Assembly: GCA_027488375.1 (NCBI GenBank)
Contig: JAIYBW010000001.1
Location: 310,001 to 374,000, forward strand
Origin: Pseudomonadota bacterium
Lineage (GTDB): Bacteria > Bdellovibrionota > Bacteriovoracia > Bacteriovoracales > Bacteriovoracaceae
DNA length: 64,000 nt
Reading direction: 5' to 3'
Made by a program: the position numbers and the translations under genes. The notes beneath the pieces are model-generated. The model worked only from the letters and a program-made list of their open reading frames with translations. It was not told the DNA's origin and ran no database searches. This document shows positions 23,456 to 31,868 of this stretch, one piece after another (positions within the stretch are counted from its first letter, which is position 1; every line of letters begins with the position of its first letter).

Positions 23456-24384
23456 AAGCTAGCTAAAAAGTGATCTAATTCAGAGAGACTTGCGAAAAAA
23501 AGTATTTTCTTTTTTTCCAAGTTAATCTGATGAATCGGTTTAATATTACCACCAACCCAGATTCTAGGTTTTACTGAAAGCTCACCCTGAAGATTTTGTA
23601 GATAGTCTTCAAGATTAAATTGAGGCATGAGTTCATATCTTGTCGTTCCAATGAGAATGGCTTTCGGATTAAGAGCATTGGCCGCTTCGGCGAGTGATTG
23701 GGCAGGAAGGTTCGCACCTAAAAATATAAACCTAATCCCATAATGAACACAAAGAAGAGAGGCTGCAAGTATGCCTACTTCATGTAATTCTCCTTCAGGA
23801 GTCGTAATGAGGATGAGATCATTTTTGATGAAATTTTTTTGATAGTTATTCCCAATCATTTGTCCGATATAAAAACGTACCAGGGCACTTAGTGTATGCT
23901 CTTGAGCAATGCTAAGTTCATTGCGCATGATTTTCATGCCAATTTCTTGGAATAATGGAATGAGTATTTTTAAACAAAGATCTCGAGGAGAAAGAACCGT
24001 TCTCGCCTTATCAAGTTCGTGGGAAATGATATCAAGTTTGTAAGCACTGAGAGCAAGAAAAAAACCTGAAAGCATTTTCTCTGTATCGATATTTTCAGAT
24101 GGAGTTGAAAGGACATATTTTTCTTCATAAGGTCTTTGAGCGAGCTTAGAATAAATATCCTTTAATTCTTCCAGCGGAAGTGAGGCAATATTACCAATAC
24201 TTTGACCAAGCTCAGTTAATTTATAGAGGAGGGCCAGCTTTTCAATATCTTTTTCTGAGTAAAGGCGATGATGATTATCCCCTCGCTCAGGCACAACTGC
24301 GTTGTAGCGTTTTTCCCAGGCCCTAATTGTAGCTGAGGCAACTCCTGATAATTGCGAAGCCACTTGAATATTGAAATATTGCAT
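23452..24384 (-). CDS. MerR-family regulator with B12-binding domain (CarH/LitR-like, altered upper-face residues)
   Basis: 310 residues. Residues 1-75 are a MerR winged helix (IQVASQLSGVASATIRAWEKRY). The middle is a four-helix B12 cap with E162-H163, and residues 190-300 are a B12-binding Rossmann domain with E199-L-H201-E-V-G204, the lower-ligand motif ExHxxG. In CarH the cap motif is W-x9-E-H; here the Trp position is Ile152 and the next residue is Met153. Cobalamin binding is likely, but the adenosylcobalamin light switch may not be conserved (inference). The gene is divergent from acs with 77 bp between, so acs and itself are the natural targets. Confidence 0.87.
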   Translation of the reverse strand: MQYFNIQVASQLSGVASATIRAWEKRYNAVVPERGDNHHRLYSEKDIEKLALLYKLTELGQSIGNIASLPLEELKDIYSKLAQRPYEEKYVLSTPSENIDTEKMLSGFFLALSAYKLDIISHELDKARTVLSPRDLCLKILIPLFQEIGMKIMRNELSIAQEHTLSALVRFYIGQMIGNNYQKNFIKNDLILITTPEGELHEVGILAASLLCVHYGIRFIFLGANLPAQSLAEAANALNPKAILIGTTRYELMPQFNLEDYLQNLQGELSVKPRIWVGGNIKPIHQINLEKKKILFFASLSELDHFLASF

Positions 24385-24400
24385 TGTTAAATTTTATCAT
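24371..24400 (+). promoter_or_regulatory. Likely promoter of acs
   Basis: TTGAAA (24371-24376) and TATCAT (24395-24400) with an 18-base spacer give a good sigma-70 match in the acs direction. The boxes cover the start codon of the divergent MerR-type gene at 24384, so the two genes could interfere with each other. Confidence 0.42.
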
Positions 24401-24461
24401 AAACCCTGCTTTAAATGAAAGCTTCCTTATGTCAGAATCTAGTGTACCCAAAGGATAAAAA

Positions 24462-26408
24462 ATGACAAAAATCACTAGCTTTCCCGTGAAGAAAAATATT
24501 CAGGCCAGATCTCATATTAAAGGAATGGAAGCATATCAGGAGCTTTATAAGAGATCTCTGCGAGAGCCAACTTCGTTCTGGCTTGAGGCAGCAAGAAATC
24601 TTGACTGGTTTACATTCCCAGAGAAGGCCCTGCAGGGTGATTTCACTCACGTCAACCATACATGGTTCGCTCAAGGTAAATTAAATGTTTCCTATAATTG
24701 TCTCGATCGACACCTTGAAAAACATGCTCAAAAAACTGCGCTTATTTGGGCCAAAGATGGAGTTGGAGAGTACCAACATCTGACTTATCAAGAAGTGTTT
24801 GAAAACGTTTGTCGTCTTACAAATCTTTTGGAAGCCCATGGAGTAAAAAAAGGGGATAGAGTTTGCATTTATCTTCCTATGATCCCTGAACTTGTTTATT
24901 CCGTTTTGGCCTGTTCTCGATTAGGTGCTATCCACTCAGTTGTTTTTGGTGGCTTCAGTGCTGATGCTCTTAAAGGAAGAATTCAAGATGCTGATTGTAA
25001 AATTGTTATTACAGCGAATGAAGGTTTAAGAGGCGGCAAAATTATACCTCTGAAAGCGATAACAGATGAAGCTTTGAAAGATTGCTCAAGTGTCGAAAAA
25101 GTTCTCGTGGTGAATCGCACTTTTTCAAAAGTACCGATGGATCCGCAGCGTGATCTCTCTTACGATGAAGAAATAAAAAAATACCGTCCATACGCTCCTT
25201 GTGCCACTATGGATGCTGAAGATCCTCTTTTTATTCTTTATACATCTGGATCTACTGGTAAACCAAAGGGTGTTTTACATACAACTGGAGGCTACCTGAC
25301 TTACGCCTCCTATACTCATAAACATGTTTTTGATTATCATGATGGAGATGTTTATTTTTGTACGGCGGATATTGGATGGGTAACAGGTCACTCTTACGTG
25401 GTCTATGGACCTCTGGCCAATGGAGCAACGAGTGTTTTATTTGAATCCATTCCCAATTATCCAGACGCTGGCCGCTACTGGCAAATTGTCCAAGATCTAG
25501 GTGTTAATATTTTTTATACGGCCCCTACAGCTTTAAGAACACTTGCTCAGTTTGGAGACTCATTTGTAAAAAAATATGATCTTTCATCTGTTCGAATCTT
25601 GGGAACAGTTGGAGAGCCAATAAATCCAGAAATTTGGAAATGGTATCATGATGTCGTTGGAGATGGACGTTGTGATATCGTGGATACTTGGTGGCAAACT
25701 GAGACTGGTGGAATTCTTATTACTCCTATTCCAGGAGTGACTCCAACCAAACCAGGATCTGCGACATTACCATTTTTTGGGGTTCAACCCATCATTGTAA
25801 AACCAGAGACAGGTGAAGAGCTTAAAGGTAATGGTGTGGAAGGTGCTTTATGTTTAAAAACATCTTGGCCAGGTCAGGCAAGAACCATCTTTAAAGATCA
25901 CGCACGTTTTGTTGAAACTTATTTTACCCAATACCCAGGACTCTATTTTACAGGTGATGGTTGTCGTCGAGATGAGGATGGATACTATTGGATTACGGGA
26001 CGAATTGATGACGTTCTCAATGTCTCAGGTCATCGCTTGGGAACTGCTGAAATCGAAAGTGCTCTGATGGAACATGCTGATGTGGCAGAGGCTGCAGTCG
26101 TAGGTATGCCTCATGACATTAAAGGTGTTGGTATTTATGCATATGTAATTCTTTATCAAGATCAGGACTTAACAACTGATTTTCTAGAAAGCATAAAAGA
26201 AGTTGTGAGAGTAAAAATCGGAAGATTTGCGGCCCCAGATGTCATTCATATCACAAAAGGCTTACCGAAAACACGTTCAGGAAAAGTTATGAGAAGAATT
26301 TTGAGAAAAATTGCAGCTCATGAATATGAAGGACTTGGTGATATCTCAACACTTGCAGATCCAAATGTTGTTCACCATTTAATTCAAGAGAACAAATCAA
26401 TCAGCTGA
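24462..26408 (+). CDS. acs: Acetyl-CoA synthetase
   Basis: Converts acetate, ATP and CoA to acetyl-CoA through acetyl-AMP. 648 residues, full length for the family. The AMP-binding signature is [11 protein letters not shown], followed by [28 protein letters not shown] and the hinge region, and the C-terminal catalytic Lys lies in TRSGKVMRR. This Lys is the acetylation site used to switch the enzyme off in other bacteria. AAAGGATAAAAA precedes the ATG. The 3' end overlaps the convergent TPM gene by 8 bp. It feeds the same acetyl-CoA pool as the beta-oxidation genes downstream. Confidence 0.96.
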   Translation: MTKITSFPVKKNIQARSHIKGMEAYQELYKRSLREPTSFWLEAARNLDWFTFPEKALQGDFTHVNHTWFAQGKLNVSYNCLDRHLEKHAQKTALIWAKDGVGEYQHLTYQEVFENVCRLTNLLEAHGVKKGDRVCIYLPMIPELVYSVLACSRLGAIHSVVFGGFSADALKGRIQDADCKIVITANEGLRGGKIIPLKAITDEALKDCSSVEKVLVVNRTFSKVPMDPQRDLSYDEEIKKYRPYAPCATMDAEDPLFILYTSGSTGKPKGVLHTTGGYLTYASYTHKHVFDYHDGDVYFCTADIGWVTGHSYVVYGPLANGATSVLFESIPNYPDAGRYWQIVQDLGVNIFYTAPTALRTLAQFGDSFVKKYDLSSVRILGTVGEPINPEIWKWYHDVVGDGRCDIVDTWWQTETGGILITPIPGVTPTKPGSATLPFFGVQPIIVKPETGEELKGNGVEGALCLKTSWPGQARTIFKDHARFVETYFTQYPGLYFTGDGCRRDEDGYYWITGRIDDVLNVSGHRLGTAEIESALMEHADVAEAAVVGMPHDIKGVGIYAYVILYQDQDLTTDFLESIKEVVRVKIGRFAAPDVIHITKGLPKTRSGKVMRRILRKIAAHEYEGLGDISTLADPNVVHHLIQENKSIS

Positions 26409-27030
26409 TAAAATGAATTTTGTTAGGGAGCTCACTCGAAAATTTGGTATTTAATTTTCCACCGAAATCGAGAACTATTTTTGATTCGAGCTTTTCAATA
26501 CTAGCACATAGGCCAAGGGCCATGTGACCGGCCTTGAAATGCTCTCTCATGACAATAACAAGTTCATCAAGCTCTTGCTGAGTTATTTCTTTACGAAGTT
26601 CCTCATCAACAAGGACTTGAATATTTCTTTCAAGTCGAGAAATCATGATCATGGCCGTCATTTCATGACTGACTTTTGAATGACCGAGAGTATAGAAAAG
26701 TTCAATCGCTTTTTCTCGACACTCACGATTTATTTCCCAATCCGACAGCGAGAGTCTCTTCGCGAAGGGATGCTTACCAACCCAGGTCATAAAAAAAAGC
26801 GTTGAAAAAATTCCTAGAGGCCACATCCATGATGAATGAAATTCAAAAAAATAACTAAAAATGAAAGTGATAAGGAAAGTAGAAAGGGCTCCAAATCTCC
26901 AGGCGGCAGCCGGATAGGGATCACACTCATCTGCTACCACAATCAGGAGTTCGCAACCTGTTTTATCCTCAAAGTCTCGAATGCGACTTTCAACTAATAA
27001 GATGTCATCTTGAAGAAATATATTTTTCAT
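26401..27030 (-). CDS. TPM-domain membrane protein
   Basis: 209 residues from ATG 27030, which overlaps the upstream TPM gene stop by one base. An N-terminal TPM-like part ([20 protein letters not shown]), then two membrane helices around residues 45-85 ([26 protein letters not shown]), then the rest of the TPM domain with [13 protein letters not shown] and [17 protein letters not shown]. This split-by-membrane layout is common in the small TPM proteins found next to YgcG-like genes. Third gene of the LemA-TPM-TPM set. TPM domains are linked to membrane-protein maintenance; the precise role is unknown. Confidence 0.85.
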   Translation of the reverse strand: MKNIFLQDDILLVESRIRDFEDKTGCELLIVVADECDPYPAAAWRFGALSTFLITFIFSYFFEFHSSWMWPLGIFSTLFFMTWVGKHPFAKRLSLSDWEINRECREKAIELFYTLGHSKVSHEMTAMIMISRLERNIQVLVDEELRKEITQQELDELVIVMREHFKAGHMALGLCASIEKLESKIVLDFGGKLNTKFSSELPNKIHFIS

Positions 27031-27920
27031 TACCAATTCCCCGAAGAGCCGCCACCAGAAAAACCACCACCGCCACCACTCCAGCTTCCCCCGCTACTGC
27101 CACCACCATAACCTCCATAACCTCCATAACCACTATAACCACCACCGTGGTGAGAGCTATTTGCAGAAAGAAGAGCATAGAGGACATTATGAAAACCGAT
27201 GAGACCTAGGACTGTTCCTAAAATAAAAAACGCCAGATATAAAACCAGGCCAGCACCGAGAAGAAAGCCTATGCCTGAAAAAGTAAGACCTGAGACGACA
27301 CCACGGGCCCGAGGGTGATTTCTGAGAATGATTTGGGCGCCAATAAAAAGGATTAAAATAAAAGGCAACGCCTTTCTTAATCCTTCTGGAATTTGAATTT
27401 TCATCTGAGGTCGAGCAGATCTTCTGATGAAACCTCTCTCTTGATCAAGTTTGAGATTAAATTTTTTAGCGACGTCTTGAAGGATAAGACGTAATCCAGC
27501 GTGATACTGGCCTTGCCTGAAGGCAGGTTTTAAAATTTGATTAATGTACTGATTAGCTTCATAGTCAGTGATCTCGCCTTCAATTCCATTACCAACCTCA
27601 ATCCTCATTTTTCTTTCTGCTTTAGCAATGAGAACTAATAATCCATTGTCTTTTTCTTTCGTCCCTAGTTGCCATTTTTCCACAACACGAATTGAGAAAT
27701 CTTCAATTTCAAATCCCTGTAAATCATTGAGAGTTAAAATTGTAACTTGTGGCCCCTGGTGAGCATGGATTTCGTAAGCCACTTGATTGAGATCGGCTTC
27801 TTCACTTTCATTTAAGATGCCCGCTTCATCCATCACAGGCGCACGCAAAACTGGGATCTGAATTTCAGATCCCCAGGAAATGGCTTGAATGAGAAAAAAG
27901 AGGAGAGTGAGTTTTATCAC
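27030..27920 (-). CDS. YgcG-like TPM-domain protein with Gly-rich C-terminal tail
   Basis: 296 residues: signal peptide (to about GS at 17-18), periplasmic TPM domain at about 25-155 (VMDEAGILNESEEADLNQ, NGLLVLIAKAERKMRIEVG, YHAGLRLILQDV), two or three membrane helices at about 185-260, and a Gly/Ser/Tyr-rich tail ending GGGSSGNW, as in YgcG relatives. The start is a GTG directly after the lemA stop. The co-occurrence LemA-TPM is widespread in bacteria, and the pair is thought to act at the membrane. Confidence 0.9.
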   Translation of the reverse strand: MIKLTLLFFLIQAISWGSEIQIPVLRAPVMDEAGILNESEEADLNQVAYEIHAHQGPQVTILTLNDLQGFEIEDFSIRVVEKWQLGTKEKDNGLLVLIAKAERKMRIEVGNGIEGEITDYEANQYINQILKPAFRQGQYHAGLRLILQDVAKKFNLKLDQERGFIRRSARPQMKIQIPEGLRKALPFILILFIGAQIILRNHPRARGVVSGLTFSGIGFLLGAGLVLYLAFFILGTVLGLIGFHNVLYALLSANSSHHGGGYSGYGGYGGYGGGSSGGSWSGGGGGFSGGGSSGNW

Positions 27921-28493
27921 TTAAAACTTAACTTGAGGCGTTTGTTGTTCAGCTTCTGTCGCCGTAAATTGAGGCTTCTTTTCAAAGTGGTGAACGATTG
28001 AGTTCGTCAGGCTTGTTGGGAAAACCGTCACGAGATTGTTAAATTCTTGGACTGTTTCAATATAGCGACGACGAGCAATTGTAATACGATTTTCAGTCCC
28101 TTCAAGTTGGGCCTGGAGAGATTGAAAGTTAGAATTTGCTTTAAGGTCTGGATAGCGCTCAGATACAACCATGAGGCGTCCTAAGGCCTGAGATAATTCT
28201 CCTTGGGCCTGTTGAAACTTTTTAATTGATTCTGGATTAAGGTCTTTAGCATCCACATTGATGGATGTGGCTTTAGCTCGAGCAGAGACGACACCTTCTA
28301 AAGTTTCTTTTTCATGACTTGCATAACCTTTAACGGTCTCTACAAGGTTAGGGATAAGATCTGCACGTCTTTTATATTGGTTTTGAACCTCGGCCCAGCT
28401 AGCTTCAACAGCATTATTAGCAGTAGGGATTGACTGGAGACCACAAGCGGTCGCTAAAAGTGAGAGAACGAGTAATAGAAAAGTAGATTTCAT
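27921..28493 (-). CDS. lemA: LemA-family protein, lipoprotein form
   Basis: 190 residues. The LemA core is clear: VEASWAEVQNQYKRRADLIPNLVETVKGY at the start (residues 29-57), then the long helices with VSARAKA and a final NNLVTVFPTSLTN. Most LemA proteins start with a transmembrane helix; here the N-terminus is a signal peptide ending in the lipobox-like ATAC, so it may be lipid-anchored. It heads the LemA-TPM-TPM operon and follows the rpsT terminator on the same strand. Confidence 0.92.
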   Translation of the reverse strand: MKSTFLLLVLSLLATACGLQSIPTANNAVEASWAEVQNQYKRRADLIPNLVETVKGYASHEKETLEGVVSARAKATSINVDAKDLNPESIKKFQQAQGELSQALGRLMVVSERYPDLKANSNFQSLQAQLEGTENRITIARRRYIETVQEFNNLVTVFPTSLTNSIVHHFEKKPQFTATEAEQQTPQVKF

Positions 28494-28502
28494 AATATCT
28501 CC

Positions 28503-28538
28503 AAAAAAAAACCCAAAGTATTATCCATACTTTGGGTT
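28503..28538 (-). terminator. Rho-independent terminator of rpsT
   Basis: On the minus strand the stem AACCCAAAGTAT/ATACTTTGGGTT with a 5-base loop is followed by a run of T. It lies between rpsT and lemA and isolates the ribosomal protein gene. Confidence 0.9.
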
Positions 28539-28569
28539 CATTTGTTTTTAAGTCAAGAGTTCAGGCTAA

Positions 28570-28833
28570 TTATTTTAAGCCTTGAACTTGTTTCGTTAAA
28601 CGGCTTGTCTTACGAGAAGCAGTTTGCTTTTTCATTGCAGGCGACTTTGCAAGCTTAGCAAGTAAAGACTGAGCTTTAGAAAGAAGTGTTGCTGCAGTTG
28701 ATTTATCACCTTTAGCAATAGCTTCTCTTAAAGATTTAACAGTCGTACGGGCCTTAGCTGTCTTCATTTTATTCGTCATACGACGAGTTTTTTCTTGTTT
28801 AGCTCTTTTTTCTGATGATTTGTGATTAGCCAC
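28570..28833 (-). CDS. rpsT: 30S ribosomal protein S20
   Basis: 87 residues, normal length. The Lys/Arg-rich helical protein starts M-A-N-H-K-S-S-E-K-R and ends LTKQVQGLK. The start is GTG 28833, because S20 proteins begin MANHKS and GAGGAG is eight bases upstream; a TTG two codons earlier is less likely. It binds the 5' domain of 16S rRNA. It is a single gene with its own terminator. GTG/TTG starts are common for rpsT and can be part of its autoregulation in other bacteria. Confidence 0.95.
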   Translation of the reverse strand: MANHKSSEKRAKQEKTRRMTNKMKTAKARTTVKSLREAIAKGDKSTAATLLSKAQSLLAKLAKSPAMKKQTASRKTSRLTKQVQGLK

Positions 28834-29014
28834 AGTCAATTCTCCTCAATGGTCGTTCTACAAAATATTGCGATGTTATAAACCATGTTCCACCTTAATG
28901 GCAAGCCCTGAGGTTTAGTTTAGTAAAAAACAATCCCATACCTTTTGGCAAAAGATGTGTGATGGGGTAGTTATTCTTGCATTTACTTTTTAATTCAACC
29001 AAGGATTTTTAATC

Positions 29015-29872
29015 ATGGAAAACATTCAACTCATCGGAATTGTTGGAGCTGGACAGATGGGACGTGGTATTGCTCAGGTCGCCGTCCAAACTGGATATGA
29101 CGTTGTGCTCTTCGACGCTTTCAAGAACTCACTGGATTTCGGGCATGGTTTTATTAAGACGCAACTAGACAAAGGTGTAGAAAAAGGAAAATGGACCCGT
29201 GACCAGGCGGATCAGGCTTTTTCAAAAATAAAACCAACAGTCGAAATTGAGGATTTAAAAAACTGTGACCTCGTGATTGAAGCGGCCACAGAGAAAGTTG
29301 AACTTAAATTTGAAATTTTTAAAAAATTAGATCAGGTTGTGAAGCCAGAGGGACTACTGGCTTCTAATACTTCTTCAATATCAATTACTGAAATAGCCGC
29401 TCAAACAAAAAGACCAGATAAAGTCGCTGGAATGCACTTTATGAACCCTGTGCCAGTCATGAAACTTGTTGAGGGGATCAGAGGACTTGAAACTTCTGAT
29501 GTCACCTTCAACACTGTGGCTGCAGTCGCAGAAAAAATGGGTAAAACATTTGTCCGGGCCCAGGATTATCCGGGGTTTGCGGTAAATAGAATTCTTATGC
29601 CTATGATTAACGAAGCTGTTTATGCTCTCTATGAAGGTGTGGCGTCGGCCAAAGATATTGATACGGCCATGAAACTTGGAACAAATCAACCCATGGGTCC
29701 ATTAGAATTAGCAGACTTCATTGGCCTAGATACATGTCTTGCTATTATGAATGTTCTCCATGATGGACTAGCTGATACGAAATACCGTCCTTGTCCACTC
29801 TTAAGACAATATGTTGCCGCAGGAAGACTTGGGCGCAAAAACGGAAAAGGATTTCATTCTTATGATAAGTAA
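29015..29872 (+). CDS. hbd: 3-hydroxybutyryl-CoA dehydrogenase
   Basis: 285 residues, the usual length. NAD-binding G-A-G-Q-M-G-R-G-I-A at about residues 11-20, catalytic region NTSSISIT and GMHFMNPVPVMKLVE (His/Glu pair), and the C-terminal domain LGTNQPMGPLELADFIGLD. It oxidises 3-hydroxyacyl-CoA to 3-oxoacyl-CoA with NAD. First gene of the hbd-crotonase-acyl-CoA dehydrogenase operon; the downstream genes overlap it and each other. Confidence 0.94.
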   Translation: MENIQLIGIVGAGQMGRGIAQVAVQTGYDVVLFDAFKNSLDFGHGFIKTQLDKGVEKGKWTRDQADQAFSKIKPTVEIEDLKNCDLVIEAATEKVELKFEIFKKLDQVVKPEGLLASNTSSISITEIAAQTKRPDKVAGMHFMNPVPVMKLVEGIRGLETSDVTFNTVAAVAEKMGKTFVRAQDYPGFAVNRILMPMINEAVYALYEGVASAKDIDTAMKLGTNQPMGPLELADFIGLDTCLAIMNVLHDGLADTKYRPCPLLRQYVAAGRLGRKNGKGFHSYDK

Positions 29873-30632
29873 TTTTGAAACACTGAGTTTTGGTGTTGTA
29901 GATGAGATTGGAACTCTTGTTATTAATCGACCAGATAAACTTAATGCCCTTAATATTCAAGTCCTGCGCGAACTTAAAGGAGCTTTGACGGGACTTAAAA
30001 GTGTTCCATTAAAAGGTCTTATTCTAACAGGGGAGGGGGAAAAAGCTTTTATTGCAGGTGCGGATATTGCTGAGATGAAACCTTTAGAGCCGGGCGAAGC
30101 TCTTGCTTTCTCGGAACTTGGTCAACTTGTGACTCTTGCTTTTGAAGCTTTACCTTATCCTACGATTGCTTGTGTGAATGGTTTTGCTCTTGGTGGTGGA
30201 TTTGAAATGGCCTTAAGTTGTGATTTTATTTTCGCATCAAAAAACGCCGTTTTTGGTCTGCCTGAAGTGAAGCTTGGGCTTATCCCTGGTTTTGGTGGGA
30301 CTCAGCGCTTATTAAAAATTGTAGGCGAGAGAAGAGCAAAAGAGTTGATTTTCTCTGGTCGAAATATCACAAGTGATGAAGCAAAAAACTTAGGCATTGC
30401 TTTGGAAGTTTTTGCTGACAAAGATCAACTCCTTGCTGAAGCCCTTAATTGGTTTAAAACAGCAACGAAAAATTCTTTGATGGCCATCTCCCGAGCTAAG
30501 TTTGTTTTAGGTCAAGGACTCGTAGAGGAAAGAAAAGCCTTTGCAGAAATTTTTCAAACAGAAGATATGAAGGAAGGAACAACCGCATTTCTTGAAAAAA
30601 GAAAGGCGCAGTTTAAAGGAAAAAACGTATGA
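29862..30632 (+). CDS. Enoyl-CoA hydratase (crotonase family)
   Basis: 256 residues from ATG 29862, which overlaps the hbd stop by 11 bp; an earlier frame start inside hbd is unlikely. Crotonase motifs: IAGADIAEM (oxyanion hole), the second oxyanion-hole block NGFALGGGFEMALSCD, and FGLPEVKLGLIPGFGGTQRL with the two catalytic Glu positions. It hydrates 2-enoyl-CoA to 3-hydroxyacyl-CoA. The pathway position matches the genes on both sides. Confidence 0.93.
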   Translation: MISNFETLSFGVVDEIGTLVINRPDKLNALNIQVLRELKGALTGLKSVPLKGLILTGEGEKAFIAGADIAEMKPLEPGEALAFSELGQLVTLAFEALPYPTIACVNGFALGGGFEMALSCDFIFASKNAVFGLPEVKLGLIPGFGGTQRLLKIVGERRAKELIFSGRNITSDEAKNLGIALEVFADKDQLLAEALNWFKTATKNSLMAISRAKFVLGQGLVEERKAFAEIFQTEDMKEGTTAFLEKRKAQFKGKNV

Positions 30633-31771
30633 TGTTAGATGAGAAATACAAAGAAGTCAGAGATATGATTAAAAAGTTTTCAGATGCTGAGGTTGCCCCT
30701 CTCGCTATGAAAATTGATCATGAAGGAAAAATTCCTCAAAAACTTATTGGGCAGCTTGGAGAAAATGGTTTTCTTGGTTCTTATGTCCCTGAAGAGTACG
30801 GTGGGGCCGGTCTAGATTACCTCTCTTATGCGATTCTGGTTGAAGAAATCTCTCGAAATTGTGCTTCAACGGGAGTGTTAATCTCAGCTCATACTTCACT
30901 AGGAATCTGGCCAATTTTAAATTTTGGTACTGAAGCTCAAAAGAAAAAATATCTCCCCAAAATGGCATCCGGTGAATGGATTGGGTGCTTTTGTTTATCA
31001 GAACCAAATGCAGGATCTGATGCTGGCTCATTAACTACATTCGCTGAAGATAAAGGTGATCACTGGGAAATCAATGGTGTAAAAAATTGGATTACAAACG
31101 GTAAAGAGGCCTCAATTTGCATTGTTTTTGCGAAGACAAAGAAAACACCAGACTATAAAGGGATCTCTGCTTTTATCGTTGAGACATCGAGCCCCGGATT
31201 TTCTATCATCAAAGAAGAAGATAAATTAGGAATTAAAGGCTCTTCAACCTGTCAGCTGGCTTTTGATAAAGTCAAAGTCCCAAAAGATGCTCTCCTTGGC
31301 GAAGCTGAAAAAGGTTTTAGAGTTGCCATGGCCACACTTGATGGGGGAAGAATAGGAATTGCTGCTCAGGCCCTAGGTATCGCTCAAGGAGCTTTTGATT
31401 ACGCAATTCGTTACACAAAACAAAGAATACAGTTCGGTGCACCACTGTCAGATTTGCAAGGAATACAATTTATGCTCGCTGACATGAGCACAAAAATTGG
31501 TGCCTCTAGATTATTGATTTATCATGCGTCAACGCTGAAGGATGCAGAGCTTCCTTACTCAAAAGAATCTGCTCAGGCCAAGCTTTTTGCCTCAGAATCG
31601 GCCATGTGGGTCACAACCAAGGCTATCCAGTTGTGCGGTGGTAACGGCTACACTAAAGAGTATCCAGTAGAGAGATATTTCCGCGATGCCAAGATTACTG
31701 AAATCTATGAAGGAACTTCAGAAGTCCAAAGAATGGTGATCGCTGCCAATGAATTGAAAGCCGTTCATTAA
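30629..31771 (+). CDS. Acyl-CoA dehydrogenase, short-chain type
   Basis: 380 residues with the standard acyl-CoA dehydrogenase layout. FAD/substrate motifs CLSEPNAGSDAG and WITNG, the GGNGYTKEYPVERYFRDAK block, and the catalytic Glu in I-Y-E-G-T-S-E at the C-terminal end, as in butyryl-CoA dehydrogenases. It oxidises acyl-CoA to 2-enoyl-CoA, probably passing electrons to ETF, which is not in this window. The ATG overlaps the crotonase stop by four bases. Confidence 0.93.
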   Translation: MMLDEKYKEVRDMIKKFSDAEVAPLAMKIDHEGKIPQKLIGQLGENGFLGSYVPEEYGGAGLDYLSYAILVEEISRNCASTGVLISAHTSLGIWPILNFGTEAQKKKYLPKMASGEWIGCFCLSEPNAGSDAGSLTTFAEDKGDHWEINGVKNWITNGKEASICIVFAKTKKTPDYKGISAFIVETSSPGFSIIKEEDKLGIKGSSTCQLAFDKVKVPKDALLGEAEKGFRVAMATLDGGRIGIAAQALGIAQGAFDYAIRYTKQRIQFGAPLSDLQGIQFMLADMSTKIGASRLLIYHASTLKDAELPYSKESAQAKLFASESAMWVTTKAIQLCGGNGYTKEYPVERYFRDAKITEIYEGTSEVQRMVIAANELKAVH

Positions 31772-31868
31772 TTTTTCTCGTCAATGGACTCAGCCTTTGC
31801 TAGAGTGTCCATTAATTTTATTGGAGAGCTCAAGACTCTAAGTCAGTTATTTTTTTGAGGAGAAAAAC

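Noticed and set aside
24440..24452. Single GTGTAC near the acs start as a CarH-type operator
   Set aside because: CarH-type operators need several spaced copies. Only one partial match is visible.
27005..27187. 60-residue Val/Met-rich frame on the minus strand
   Set aside because: It is a frame-shifted reading of the Gly-rich tail of the YgcG-like gene.
29811..29861. Longer start for the crotonase gene inside hbd
   Set aside because: The extra 17 residues only re-read the hbd 3' end in another frame. ATG 29862 fits the family N-terminus.
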